From: an uncultured Pseudovibrio sp.
GTDB lineage: Bacteria; Pseudomonadota; Alphaproteobacteria; Rhizobiales; Stappiaceae
Direction: 5' to 3'
Assembly: GCA_947496145.1 (NCBI GenBank)
Contig: CANMBS010000016.1
Span: 41,838-105,837 of the forward strand
Length of the DNA: 64,000 nt
Part shown: positions 27,148 to 36,078 of the stretch, piece by piece
Layout of the letters: every line of letters starts with the position of its first letter
How positions within the stretch are numbered: the first letter of the stretch is position 1
Notes under the pieces: generated by a model
Databases searched by the model: none
What the model saw: the letters and a program-made list of their open reading frames with translations, nothing else
What the model was told of the DNA's origin: nothing
Position numbers and translations under genes: made by a program

Positions 27148-27990
27148 TCACTCCTTAAGCGCTCCGGCTGTCAGGCCAGCGACCAGGTAGCGTTGCAGAA
27201 ATAAGAAAATTATGAGTACGGGCAGTATTCCAATAATGCTTGCTGCCATCATCTGGTTCCATTTGATGGACTCGTAGCCAATGAACTCCAGAATACCTGC
27301 GGGCAAAGGCATGTATTCCTTGATGCTATTGAAGGTTATGGCAAACAGGAACTGCTGGGCGTAGGCTGACAAGAAGACAGCTACACCCACAACAATCAGG
27401 CCGGGGACTGCCAGCGGAAGCACGACACGGCGCAGGGTATACAGGCGGCTGGCTCCATCCATGAATGCGGCCTCTTCCAGCTCACGGGGTATTTTTTCCA
27501 GATAGGACTTTAAGAGCCAGATGCCCATGGGGATCAGAAAAGCGGCGCCTGGAATGATCATGGCAAAATAAGTATTCAGCAGGCCGTAGCCTCTTAAAAG
27601 TTTGTAGAGCGGAATGAGCAGGACGGCACCGGAAAACATATTGACCGCCAGAAAGATGCCAAGGCTGATGGATTTGCCTTTGAAGTCGTAACGGGCATAG
27701 GCGTAGGCTGCCGGGATTATAAAGAGCAATGCCAGCACGGTCACAGACAGGGAGATGAACATGCTGTTGGCGATGTAGCGCGGTAGTAGCGGGACAGTTT
27801 CCCATATCTGCGCATAGGCTATGAACGAAAAGTCATCGGACCAGAACTGATAGGGAGAGCGAAACAAGTGCTCCAGTGGACGCAGCGAGGCCATGAACAT
27901 TTCGAAGAACGGCAACAGGATAAAAACGAGGAAAACTGTCACGCAGAAATACAGGAGGATTTTGTGTGGCAGCGAGTAACGGTCCATCAT
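27148..27990 (-). CDS. Carbohydrate ABC transporter permease (MalG-like)
   Basis: A 280-residue, six-helix inner-membrane permease. The EAA loop reads EEAAFMDGASRLYTLRRVVLPLAVPG, the contact with the ATPase (motif core EAAFMDGAS). The start is ATG at 27990 or the adjacent ATG at 27987, one to four bases after the stop of the other permease, so the genes are tightly coupled. With the MalF-like partner it forms the translocation pore. Confidence 0.9.
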   Translation of the reverse strand: MMDRYSLPHKILLYFCVTVFLVFILLPFFEMFMASLRPLEHLFRSPYQFWSDDFSFIAYAQIWETVPLLPRYIANSMFISLSVTVLALLFIIPAAYAYARYDFKGKSISLGIFLAVNMFSGAVLLIPLYKLLRGYGLLNTYFAMIIPGAAFLIPMGIWLLKSYLEKIPRELEEAAFMDGASRLYTLRRVVLPLAVPGLIVVGVAVFLSAYAQQFLFAITFNSIKEYMPLPAGILEFIGYESIKWNQMMAASIIGILPVLIIFLFLQRYLVAGLTAGALKE

Positions 27991-27991
27991 T

Positions 27992-28957
27992 TCAGGTGGC
28001 CTCGAAGCGTTTTTTAATCTGGTGAAGTGCGAACAGGTAGACCAGTGAGAAGGTACTCAGCAATGAGACAACGATTACAGTTCTTGCTGCCCCCTGCCCG
28101 AATTTGAAGTTGGCAATCGCCATCTTATAGGTGTCGATGATCAGTGTTGTGGTTGCCCTGCGTGGTCCGCCTTCCGTCAAAATCCAGATGATTTCAAAGG
28201 AGTTGAAGGTCCAGATGACCGTCAGGATTGACATGGTGATGATCACGGGCAGGATTTGCGGAATGGTGATGCGGCGGAAGCGATACCAGCGAGACGCACC
28301 GTCCATATAAGCAGCCTCATATAGATCACGCGGAACACCTTGCATGGCTGCCAGAAAGAAGATGGTCACCATGGGCACACCTACCCAGACATCCGTCACG
28401 ACAGCTGCATAAAAGGCGCTTTTTTTGTAGGCCAGAAACTCGAAGGGTCCGTCGAGAATGCCGATATATTGCAGGGTGCCGGAGATTATGCCGAAGTGGC
28501 CGTTATAAAGCCACAGCCAGCCGAAACAGCCAATAGCAACCGGGACGATCCAGGGTGGCATAACAAGCATGCGGAACAGGCCGCGCCCCGGAATGGCTGC
28601 GTTGAGCAGTGTTGCGCCGATCAGACCGAGAATGACCTTTAAAGAGACCGACAGGAACATCCAGTAAAACGTCGTGGAGATTGTCTGACTGAACTTGCGA
28701 CTGCCAAACAGCTTTTCGTAGTTGGCTGTGCCGATATAGGCTTCACCGCCAATATTGGCGTTCGTAAATGACAGGCGGATGGTCTCAGCCAATGGCCATG
28801 CAACAACCAGAACGAGATAGAAAGCTGCCGGAGCAATCAACAGCCACGGAAACAGCGCTTCTGACCGTAACAGACGTTTGAGCAACCCTTGCTCGTGTTT
28901 GACTGAACCACTGTCGGTGCCCTGATACCGCAGCGTGCCCCCGGACGCATTTGCCAT
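27992..28957 (-). CDS. Carbohydrate ABC transporter permease (MalF-like)
   Basis: A 321-residue inner-membrane permease with a cytosolic N-terminal tail of about 35 residues and six helices beginning FPWLLIAPAAFYLVLVV. The EAA loop holds YEAAYMDGASRWYRFRRITI. It is the first gene of the operon (permease, permease, binding protein, ATPase, dehydrogenase). The promoter faces the GntR regulator at 29263, with several GGTAT half-sites between. Confidence 0.9.
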   Translation of the reverse strand: MANASGGTLRYQGTDSGSVKHEQGLLKRLLRSEALFPWLLIAPAAFYLVLVVAWPLAETIRLSFTNANIGGEAYIGTANYEKLFGSRKFSQTISTTFYWMFLSVSLKVILGLIGATLLNAAIPGRGLFRMLVMPPWIVPVAIGCFGWLWLYNGHFGIISGTLQYIGILDGPFEFLAYKKSAFYAAVVTDVWVGVPMVTIFFLAAMQGVPRDLYEAAYMDGASRWYRFRRITIPQILPVIITMSILTVIWTFNSFEIIWILTEGGPRRATTTLIIDTYKMAIANFKFGQGAARTVIVVSLLSTFSLVYLFALHQIKKRFEAT

Positions 28958-29262
28958 GCGTGCTCCCCAACTCCTGAAGTGACTGGATGTTGCTCGCTGC
29001 TTGCGTCTTGTTATCGTCAGGAAGACGAACTGCGTATTTTTACGACCACACTAAAACCATACCAAAATAAATCCACTTGTCTACTCTCTTGCGTTATTCT
29101 CTTGAAAAGATCGCCTATGCTTGCACTACTCATGTATTTTTACTGCAATGCACACCCAAAATCCTTGGTATGATAATATTGGACTTCAAAAGGTATTACC
29201 TTTGCATTGGTATGGAAACGGTATTATAACAACTGGAAATTCGATGAGATAAGAACGGTAGC
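28958..29262. promoter_or_regulatory. Divergent promoter region with repeated GGTAT half-sites
   Basis: This 305-bp gap separates the sugar transporter operon and its GntR regulator. GGTAT or its complement recurs at about 29057-29062 (CCATACC), 29166-29171, 29192-29196, 29208-29213 and 29219-29224, including the 15-bp palindrome at 29189-29203. I infer a GntR-family operator region. Confidence 0.5.
29189..29203. promoter_or_regulatory. Candidate GntR operator palindrome
   Basis: AAAGGTATTACCTTT is a perfect inverted repeat around a central T, 60 bp upstream of the regulator's ATG. The arm spacing fits a HutC-subfamily GntR dimer, but no binding data support it. Confidence 0.45.
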
Positions 29263-30030
29263 ATGGACGCAACAGACATTGACCAAAGCGAGTTGTTTTC
29301 TGCAACATCGTGGCAACAACGCAGTGGTGGCCCACGCTATTTGCAACTTTACCGGCACATTCAAGCTGCCATCAAAGACGGGCGTCTGGCTGTTACAACG
29401 TCACTGCCAGCAGAAAGGGAGCTGGCCTCTCTTACTGGCTTGTCACGGGTGACAGTGCGCAAAGCCATGTCGCAACTGGTTGCAGATGGACTGGTGGTTC
29501 AGCGCCGTGGGTCCGGTTCTTTTGTTGCACCGCAAATGAAGCGCATGGAGCAATCGCTTTCTGCGCTGACCAGCTTTACCGAGGACATGCAGCGACGCGG
29601 GAAAACATCTTCCTCTGAAACCCTGTCCTGCGGGATCTACCTCCCTTCTCCTGAAGAGATTGTTGCACTCGGCCTTACTTCTGATGTGCAAGTTTCACGC
29701 ATAACTCGCTTGCGCCGGGCGGATGGTGTCCCGCTTGCGATTGAAACTTCCACGCTTTCTACTGAGTTCGTGCCAGACCCGAACCGGATTGAAACATCTT
29801 TGTACGAGGAGCTGTCGCAGGAGGGCATTCGGCCATCGCGTGCGATCCAGCGGATTTCTGCCTGCAATCTGAGTGAGGATCAAGCAGCGCTGCTTGAAGT
29901 GAGTGAGGGCGATGCAGCCTTGCTGATTGACCGTACAGCCTATCTTTCCAGCGGACGGGCTATTGAGCTGACCAGCGGTGTTTATCGCGGTGACATCTAT
30001 GATTTTGTTGCGGAATTGCGCAACGCATAA
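29263..30030 (+). CDS. GntR-family regulator with UTRA domain (HutC subfamily)
   Basis: A 255-residue regulator. The winged HTH spans about residues 20-90 (LPAERELASLTGLSRVTVRK is the recognition part, then the wing LVVQRRGSGSFV). A UTRA ligand domain follows and ends with ELTSGVYRGDIYDFVAELR, typical of NagR/YvoA/HutC-like proteins that bind sugars or metabolites. It is divergent from the carbohydrate ABC transporter operon and is its probable repressor; the effector is likely the transported sugar or its phosphate. Confidence 0.9.
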   Translation: MDATDIDQSELFSATSWQQRSGGPRYLQLYRHIQAAIKDGRLAVTTSLPAERELASLTGLSRVTVRKAMSQLVADGLVVQRRGSGSFVAPQMKRMEQSLSALTSFTEDMQRRGKTSSSETLSCGIYLPSPEEIVALGLTSDVQVSRITRLRRADGVPLAIETSTLSTEFVPDPNRIETSLYEELSQEGIRPSRAIQRISACNLSEDQAALLEVSEGDAALLIDRTAYLSSGRAIELTSGVYRGDIYDFVAELRNA

Positions 30031-30082
30031 CCTCTTTAAAATACCCGCTCAGTTTCTGTGGTATGTATGCGCTATGCCTTTC

Positions 30083-31312
30083 TCAAGGTTTCAGGTCGCC
30101 GCTTCTGCGCGGCACATAAGAAATCAAGCCGGCGCTCAGAACTGCTGAAACGACTGCCAGAGCACACAAGCTGGCGAGTAATGTACTGGTGTCACCGGCT
30201 TTAATGAGTATCCCACCAAGAGATGGAGCTGCTGCGTGTGCCACTAAGGTTGGCAGTAAAATGAAGCCCATAAAAACCGGATAAAGCTGCGAGGAAAACA
30301 GTACCAGCGGCACTGTCCCCATGGCTATAACGGAAAGACCATTGCCTGCACCGTAAAACAAAACACTTGCCCCAAGTACTGGATTACCGATCAGCATTAA
30401 AAGCGCTCCAAGCAAAACCAGCAGGGTGGAAGCCAGAAGAATCCAGAGGGGATGTACCTTCTGGGCGAACAGTCTTTCCAGCAAGCGTGCTGCAACTTGT
30501 GACGGACCCATTGCTGCTGCCAGAAAGACCGCTATTGCAGCTGAGGCGCCCTGATCTTTCAAAATACTGATCAGATAGACTGCCATGGTTCCGGTAATCA
30601 AAGCCAGCAGGGTGAACACGGCGGCAACAACGCTGAACAAGAGATAGTTTTCATTTGTGAGCGCTGATCTCAGTTTGGTTTTCTTACCTCTTTCATGCTG
30701 CGCACAGGCAGATTCTGGTGCACACGGCAGCTTCAGAAGCACTGCCAGATAAAGTGGGATGACAACAGTAAACAGAGCAAGAGCATACGTAATGCACACC
30801 TCACGCCAGCTCATCGCCTGTAGCAACCAATGGGTGACGGGCCAGAGAATACTGCTGGCAAAGCCTGCATAGAGCGTGACATTGGTAATAGCACTGCGGG
30901 CGCGGTGACCATAAACCTGCTCCAGTGTTGCAAAGGCTGGCCCGTACAAAGATGCCGCCATACCAACACCAATCACCTGCCATCCCAGAAAGTAGGCCCA
31001 GTTGTTTTGTGCAATGGCCAGCAGGAGCAGGCCGACTGCACACAAGGCAACTCCGGAACTGAGCACAAGTGAGCCTGAAATCCGTTGCAACAGCTTTCCT
31101 GTGAGGGGAGACAGCAGACCAGAGGTTAAAAGTGCCAGAGAAAACGCACCCATCAGGACACCCAGCGACCAGCCGGTTTCCTGCCGGACATTTTCCGTCA
31201 GCACAGCAGGCAAATAGTAGGTTACCCCCCACGTTATGATCTGACCGATCCCCAGCACAACAACAGGTGCACAGATGAGGGAAACACTTTGGGGTGGTTT
31301 GGACGGGATCAT
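30083..31312 (-). CDS. MFS transporter
   Basis: A 409-residue major facilitator protein with about 12 hydrophobic helices in two halves separated by a charged loop (about residues 200-220, HERGKKTKLRSAL). The first helix contains GIGQIITWGVTYY. It is divergent from a two-Rossmann flavoprotein gene. Pairs of MFS exporters with such flavoproteins occur in metalloid-resistance loci (ArsK/ArsO type), but no arsR, arsC or arsH is seen, so the substrate is open. The upstream Shine-Dalgarno is weak. Confidence 0.8.
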   Translation of the reverse strand: MIPSKPPQSVSLICAPVVVLGIGQIITWGVTYYLPAVLTENVRQETGWSLGVLMGAFSLALLTSGLLSPLTGKLLQRISGSLVLSSGVALCAVGLLLLAIAQNNWAYFLGWQVIGVGMAASLYGPAFATLEQVYGHRARSAITNVTLYAGFASSILWPVTHWLLQAMSWREVCITYALALFTVVIPLYLAVLLKLPCAPESACAQHERGKKTKLRSALTNENYLLFSVVAAVFTLLALITGTMAVYLISILKDQGASAAIAVFLAAAMGPSQVAARLLERLFAQKVHPLWILLASTLLVLLGALLMLIGNPVLGASVLFYGAGNGLSVIAMGTVPLVLFSSQLYPVFMGFILLPTLVAHAAAPSLGGILIKAGDTSTLLASLCALAVVSAVLSAGLISYVPRRSGDLKP

Positions 31313-31506
31313 TAATGACTCAGGGCTGTATCACACCAACTGCTTTGAAACACTAAGGCCATACTGTTAGGATCACGCTCTCAACTATCTCAATTTAGTG
31401 CAGATGTTTATTGAAATGCATTTCGAAATCACCGTGCTGGCCTAAGGGCGTATTACCTGCTCAACTGATAGGTCTTGCTCTACTTTATCCGCTGGATTGA
31501 GGTGTT

Positions 31507-32778
31507 GTGCAGGTGGTCGAAAACAGAGAACGGTATCCGGTTGCAATTGTTGGAGCCGGGCCAGTAGGTTTAGCGCTGGCTTGTCATTTATACGAGCGGG
31601 ATCTGCCGTTTGTTGTATTTGAAGCCAGTGCTCATATCGGTGCTTCCATTGAAGAGTGGAGCCATGTGCATCTGTTTTCACCCTGGAAGTACCTTGTAGA
31701 TACTGCGGCCCTGAAGCTTTTGAAGGCCAATGGCTGGCAGGAGCCTGACCCGGAAGTTCTGCCCACTGGCCGTGAGTTTCTGGAGAACTACCTGATACCG
31801 CTCTCCCAGACTCCCCAGATTAAGCCTCATATCCAACTTAGTAACCGTGTTACTCACATCGGGCGCTACGGACTTGATAAGCTTAAGTCTCAAAACCGCG
31901 AGAACCTTCCCTTTGAGATTCACTTAGATACGGGGACACGACAACTGGCAGGCGGTGTTGCTGATGCCAGCGGCACCTGGCAGACCCCAAATCCAATCGG
32001 GTCCGGCGGCATCTCAGCTTTAGGAGAAGACGAGCTTCAAAGCAGCATCTTTTATGGCATCCCGGATGTGCTGGGCAGCTACCGGACAGACCTTATCGGC
32101 AAGCGGGTTCTTGTGGTTGGAAGCGGGCATTCTGCTCTCACCTGCATTCTGGAGCTGTTGCAGCTCAGAGAAGAAAATTCTGCAACGCACATTCTTTGGG
32201 CTGTGAGAAAACACAATATTGAAGAAGCGTATGGCGGCGGAACAAAAGATGCGCTGCCTGCTCGTGGTGCATTGGGACTGAAAGTGAAAGCGGCTATGAG
32301 CGCTGGCGCTATTGAGCTGATACCTGCAATGCACATCACAAGTGTTCAGCGCGATTATAGCGGCTTTATTGTTATCGCAGATCAGGACAGGGAGCAGGTT
32401 CAGCTAACCGTTGATGCCGTGATTGGGGTAACCGGGTTTCGGCCAGACCTTAACATACTACGCGAACTCAGGGTTGATCTTGATCCATGGGTTGAATGTC
32501 CCAGCAAACTTGCCCCACTTATTGACCCTAATATCCATAGTTGCGGCACTGTGCCTCCCCACGGCATTGATGAGCTTCGCCATCCTGAAAAAGATTTTTA
32601 TATCATAGGCATGAAGAGTTATGGACGGGCTCCGACGTTTCTCATGATTACGGGATACGAGCAGGCCCGCTCAGTTGCGGCAATGTTTGCCGGGGACGAA
32701 GAAGACGCCAAACGGATTGAGCTTGTATTGCCAGAAACCGGCGTCTGCAAGACTGACAGTCTGGGTGAGGAAGAGTAG
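31507..32778 (+). CDS. FAD/NAD(P)-binding flavoprotein, possible ArsO-like monooxygenase
   Basis: A 423-residue two-Rossmann flavoprotein with IVGAGPVGLALA near residue 14 and VVGSGHSALT near residue 200, then ATH-type GVTGFRPDLNIL. The C-terminus has a KSYGRAPTFLMITGYEQARS segment and LPETGVC. The fold is that of FMO/thioredoxin-reductase-like oxidoreductases. From memory, similar proteins sit in arsenic resistance operons as ArsO; this cannot be confirmed here. The start is GTG at 31507 after TTGAGGT. The shared promoter with the MFS gene contains the palindrome GAAATGCATTTC (31413-31424). Confidence 0.7.
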   Translation: MQVVENRERYPVAIVGAGPVGLALACHLYERDLPFVVFEASAHIGASIEEWSHVHLFSPWKYLVDTAALKLLKANGWQEPDPEVLPTGREFLENYLIPLSQTPQIKPHIQLSNRVTHIGRYGLDKLKSQNRENLPFEIHLDTGTRQLAGGVADASGTWQTPNPIGSGGISALGEDELQSSIFYGIPDVLGSYRTDLIGKRVLVVGSGHSALTCILELLQLREENSATHILWAVRKHNIEEAYGGGTKDALPARGALGLKVKAAMSAGAIELIPAMHITSVQRDYSGFIVIADQDREQVQLTVDAVIGVTGFRPDLNILRELRVDLDPWVECPSKLAPLIDPNIHSCGTVPPHGIDELRHPEKDFYIIGMKSYGRAPTFLMITGYEQARSVAAMFAGDEEDAKRIELVLPETGVCKTDSLGEEE

Positions 32779-32791
32779 AGCTGCAAGACGT

Positions 32792-33439
32792 TTAAGCCTT
32801 TAACGTGCTTCTGGAGATCATGTAGGCAGCTCCTGCGAGAGCGGACCCAGCGAATGCATCCATGGAAGCACGGGAACGGGCAGAGACGGCGAAACTGGAT
32901 GCTCTGGTTCCCAGATAGGCGTAAAACAGCAGCGCCGGGTATTCGAGGGCGATGTTAAAGACTGCCAGCGCCATCATCCGCAGGGCCACGCCCTCACCTT
33001 CCCCGGCGAACACAGGCAACATTGCACCAAAAGACAGAACGGATTTGGGGTTTGCTCCTTGCATTGCGAAAGAGGTGAGAAACAATTTCACAGCAGAGGC
33101 TGACTTCTGTTCTGTCGCTTCACCCAGAGAAGCTGAAAAGGCAGCTTTGAAAGAGCCGTATGCAAGATACAATAGATAAGCTACACCAATCCATTTGATT
33201 GTCTCAAACAAGACGGGGAAGGAAAGCAGGAGTGCGCTCATTCCTCCAGCAGCAAGCAATGCATACATAAGGTTTGCACCAAACACGCCTGCCATGCTGG
33301 CATGCGTTTTACCAATACCGTTTGAGATGCTGTCGCCCACCACTTTCAGCACCGCCGGACCGGGCGTGAAATTAAGCGCCATGAAGGTGACGATAAACCC
33401 GAGTAGCAGGGTGAGATCGAAAGAACTGAGAAACTCCAT
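32792..33439 (-). CDS. LysE/RhtB-family amino acid exporter
   Basis: About 215 residues, six hydrophobic helices. The N-terminal TFMALNFTPGPAVLKVVGDS is the LysE/RhtB signature (NFTPGP), and ANPKSVLSFGAMLPVF is the conserved helix-3 region. The family exports amino acids or derivatives such as lysine, threonine or homoserine lactone. ATG at 33439 is chosen because AAAGGAAA precedes it and the family N-terminus begins there; an upstream in-frame ATG at 33502 would put an odd 21-residue leader on it. A strongly structured region, described separately, lies 80-200 nt upstream on the same strand. Confidence 0.85.
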   Translation of the reverse strand: MEFLSSFDLTLLLGFIVTFMALNFTPGPAVLKVVGDSISNGIGKTHASMAGVFGANLMYALLAAGGMSALLLSFPVLFETIKWIGVAYLLYLAYGSFKAAFSASLGEATEQKSASAVKLFLTSFAMQGANPKSVLSFGAMLPVFAGEGEGVALRMMALAVFNIALEYPALLFYAYLGTRASSFAVSARSRASMDAFAGSALAGAAYMISRSTLKA

Positions 33440-33517
33440 AGTTTTTCCTTTGCAGCGTAAATTTAGCAAAACAAACGCAAAGCCGTGCACATATCCACGC
33501 AAACAAACTTAAAAGGC

Positions 33518-33551
33518 GAAGGGGAGATGAGTGTTGCTTCATCTCCCCTTC
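33518..33551 (-). terminator. Terminator-like hairpin in the leader of the LysE-family gene
   Basis: A perfect 13-bp stem (33518-33530 with 33539-33551, GAAGGGGAGATGA/TCATCTCCCCTTC) with an 8-nt loop. Read on the minus strand it is followed by GCCTTTT, so it could be a leader attenuator about 80 nt before the exporter's ATG. Confidence 0.6.
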
Positions 33552-33643
33552 TGCGCGGAACAGAAAATCACTTACCAGTTACCTCAAAAAGGCTCGCCTC
33601 TCCTGCGTGGCAAAGTGATTTCCTTCATTCCCCTCTCCGCGCA
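33552..33643 (-). ncRNA. Structured leader candidate (possible cis-regulatory RNA)
   Basis: Nested helices close this segment. TCCGCGCA (33636-33643) pairs with TGCGCGGA (33552-33559) over 8 bp. Inside it, AAGTGATTT (33613-33621) pairs with AAATCACTT (33565-33573) over 9 bp. About 39 nt in the centre carry the short self-complementary AGGCGAGCCT. Followed directly by the terminator-like hairpin and then the LysE-family gene, this is riboswitch-like architecture. It does not match a riboswitch class I can name. Confidence 0.4.
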
Positions 33644-33832
33644 CTGTTTGTGCAAACTCTGCTGAAGTACTTATACGCAAGGAGTGTGCCAAGCTCTTCG
33701 GTGAATGCAAAAATAAGGTAATACATTGTGATATTTGATTTTTTTGAGAGATCTGCATTTATGTGGAGATGCAATGTGCGCCTCAAAACGCCTAGAATTT
33801 AATCAAAATGACTTAGTGATGAACATTTACGC

Positions 33833-33863
33833 AAAAAAACGGCGCTGAAAAACAGCACCGTTT
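33833..33863 (-). terminator. Intrinsic terminator of the XapX gene
   Basis: On the minus strand AAACGG-TGCTG pairs with CAGC-GCCGTTT (33837-33863, one mismatch, AAAAA/TTTTT loop) and is followed by a run of seven T (33833-33839). It lies 76 nt after the stop of the small gene at 33939. Confidence 0.75.
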
Positions 33864-33938
33864 CTAAATCTATATCGCAGTTTACAACTTGACCTAAGAC
33901 CAGCCAGTCACATCAAACGCTTGCTTTTGAGAAGTGTG

Positions 33939-34109
33939 TCAGGAGTAAAACCGCTCCATGATGTGCAGCACAACCTGATGCCCACCCCAAACGCCCAGAA
34001 TCGCAACACAGCCAGACAGAACCGGTGGAGCTGGAATAGGCAGCTTAATTGCGGTAAAGATCGCCCCGATAATGAAACCAGCAAGTGTCGACATAAGCAG
34101 TTCAGACAT
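33939..34109 (-). CDS. XapX domain (DUF1427) small membrane protein
   Basis: A 56-residue ORF that I read directly on the minus strand. MSELLMSTLAGFIIGAIFTA is a transmembrane helix, then IKLPIPAPPVLSGCVAILGV, the characteristic XapX motif (PxPAPP then a second helix) and WGGHQVV. XapX proteins are two-helix membrane proteins of unknown role, often near xanthosine or transport genes. ATG at 34109 follows GGGAGA, and a good terminator lies downstream, which supports a real single-gene transcript. Confidence 0.75.
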   Translation of the reverse strand: MSELLMSTLAGFIIGAIFTAIKLPIPAPPVLSGCVAILGVWGGHQVVLHIMERFYS

Positions 34110-34633
34110 AGTGTCTCCCGTTAACTCTTTCTTATTGCTTTAGAAAACTCTGTTTCTCAGAGTTACAGCCTTTGCTTTACTGCGCGCTCATACTCCCGCG
34201 CTCTCCCGCGTATATGAACGAAAACCATGACGGACAGCCAGCTAAGGTCCCTGAAACTAATAGGGATGCCTAACAGGGCAACACCTATCCAATGCCTCTC
34301 CAGTGTAACGCAAAAATATTCATTTGTAGAAAAATTATTCAAAATGCGATCAGTTGACGCACTGTTATCTTTTTTGTTCCTGTTTTTCCAAGGGGTTAGA
34401 ATGGCGTCTTTATGATTGCTTCAGGATGCAGTTTCTTATAACTCTGGCCAGCGATGTAATTGCTAATCAACGAACTGCTGAAACTGTATTGTCAGCGCCC
34501 CTTCCTGCCTTTACGTTAAAGTCAATATTTGCGCCTTTATCACAGTATCTCATACTGCTGGAAGGTCATAGGCTCGACGCTTTTTTGTTGCGCAAACTCT
34601 CAGTTAACCGGGAGCAGTGCGAGGGGGGATAAA
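34110..34633. other. Noncoding stretch around XapX and hydroxylase promoters
   Basis: No convincing gene. It contains a short hairpin, AACTCTG (34146-34152) with CAGAGTT (34158-34164), upstream of the XapX gene and an AT-rich stretch around 34300-34390. GAGGGGGG at 34621-34628 is the ribosome binding site of the hydroxylase gene. Confidence 0.5.
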
Positions 34634-36067
34634 ATGGCAGAGTACAATGTGACAGCGCTCGCGATACCGCTGTTTCTGTTTTTCATGATGGTGGAATACG
34701 CTTATCTGCGTTTGCGCGGGCGGGACCTGCACAGGTTTAGCGACAACATTGCCAGCTTATCCATGGGCATCTGCCTGCTGGTCTCCGATGCACTGCTAAA
34801 AACCTTTACATTTTCAGTATTTATCTGGGCTTTCAGCTCTTACAGGCTATTTGATTTCGGGTCTGCAAACTGGGTCACCTGGGTGGTGTTCTTCTTCGGG
34901 GTCGACTTTTGCTACTACTGGTTTCACCGCATTGCGCATACTTATAACTTCCTCTGGGGCGCTCATGTGGGGCATCATCAAAGTGAGGAGTATAACCTGA
35001 CGACTGCGCTGCGGCAGAGTGCATTTCAATATGCGTTTTCGTGGGTCTTTTATTTGCCGCTGGCGTTCTTAGGCTGTCCCCCTGAAGTATTCCTTGTGCA
35101 GTTCATGCTGCTTAAAGCCTATCAGTTCTGGTTACACACGCAGGCGATTGATCGTATCCCCCTGATGGAAGGTATCTTTTCCACCCCATCCAGCCACCGT
35201 GTTCATCATGCCAAGAACCCGATTTACATTGATAAGAACTTTGGTGGCACGCTCGTCATCTGGGATCGGATGTTTGGCAGCTGGCAGCCGGAAACTGCGG
35301 CACATCCCTGCCATTATGGTACAACCACTCCTCTGAAAACATGGAATCCCGTTACGGCCAACTTACAGCACTGGTCGATGCTGTTTCGGGACAGTGTTCA
35401 TACAGAACGGTGGTGGGATAAAGTGCGCCTCTGGTTCAAGCCAACGGGATGGCGCCCACTGGACAGGCGACGCAGCTCCACGAAGCTTCAAAAAACCGGC
35501 GTTACAAACCGGCCTAAATATGACCCCGAGATTTCTTCCCTGACGAAGGTGTATTGCGGCATTTCCTTTGCCTTGCTGGTGGTGCTGGTGACTATGTTCA
35601 TTTTCCTCTCCCCGCAACTTAGTGCGCGAGAACTGGCCTTTGGTGTGCTGCTTATTCTCGGCGGTTTGGTGATGATTTCGCAGTTTCTCGAAGGACGCTT
35701 TACCTTCCGCCTTGTTGAGGTGGTTCGCGTGCCTGCCTTGCTCTGGTTTATTGCGGCACTTTGGACGCTTCCAATTTCAACGCAGGTCTCGCAGCGTTTT
35801 GAGTTGGCAAGCAGCACTCCGTCAAAGATAGAACTCATTGAAGAGACAACGCTTTCAGCACTACCGTGGTTTGAAAAACCCGCAGTTCTTGACGGTACAA
35901 CACCTGCTGTTCAACAACTTACATGGCGTGCGGATGGGGAGCAGCAGCAATTGGAATACACGCTGCGCTATGAGCTTTCGTCTTTTCCAGAGCATGTGGT
36001 GAACATATTATCGGTTCGTTCTGCTATGGAGGAAAACAGCCGGAGCTGGTTACAGGAACAGCTTTAA
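34634..36067 (+). CDS. Fatty acid hydroxylase superfamily (sterol desaturase/alkylglycerol monooxygenase-like)
   Basis: A 477-residue integral membrane diiron protein. Histidine boxes in order: HRIAH (HX3H), HVGHHQSEEYN (HX2HH), and HRVHH (HX2HH), with the WYWFHR-like lead-in CYYWFHR. The HVGHHQSEEYNLTTALRQS stretch resembles alkylglycerol monooxygenase (TMEM195) and related bacterial proteins, which cleave ether lipids; C5-sterol-desaturase-like members have other lipids as substrate. The C-terminal part adds two or more membrane helices and a soluble tail of about 80 residues not typical of the core family. The ATG at 34634 follows GAGGGGGG. Confidence 0.8.
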   Translation: MAEYNVTALAIPLFLFFMMVEYAYLRLRGRDLHRFSDNIASLSMGICLLVSDALLKTFTFSVFIWAFSSYRLFDFGSANWVTWVVFFFGVDFCYYWFHRIAHTYNFLWGAHVGHHQSEEYNLTTALRQSAFQYAFSWVFYLPLAFLGCPPEVFLVQFMLLKAYQFWLHTQAIDRIPLMEGIFSTPSSHRVHHAKNPIYIDKNFGGTLVIWDRMFGSWQPETAAHPCHYGTTTPLKTWNPVTANLQHWSMLFRDSVHTERWWDKVRLWFKPTGWRPLDRRRSSTKLQKTGVTNRPKYDPEISSLTKVYCGISFALLVVLVTMFIFLSPQLSARELAFGVLLILGGLVMISQFLEGRFTFRLVEVVRVPALLWFIAALWTLPISTQVSQRFELASSTPSKIELIEETTLSALPWFEKPAVLDGTTPAVQQLTWRADGEQQQLEYTLRYELSSFPEHVVNILSVRSAMEENSRSWLQEQL

Positions 36068-36078
36068 AACACCTTTGC

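Noticed and set aside
33485..33721. A 78-codon plus-strand ORF in the LysE upstream region
   Set aside because: It runs straight through the perfect hairpins of the structured region and has no protein-like features; the RNA-structure reading explains the sequence better.
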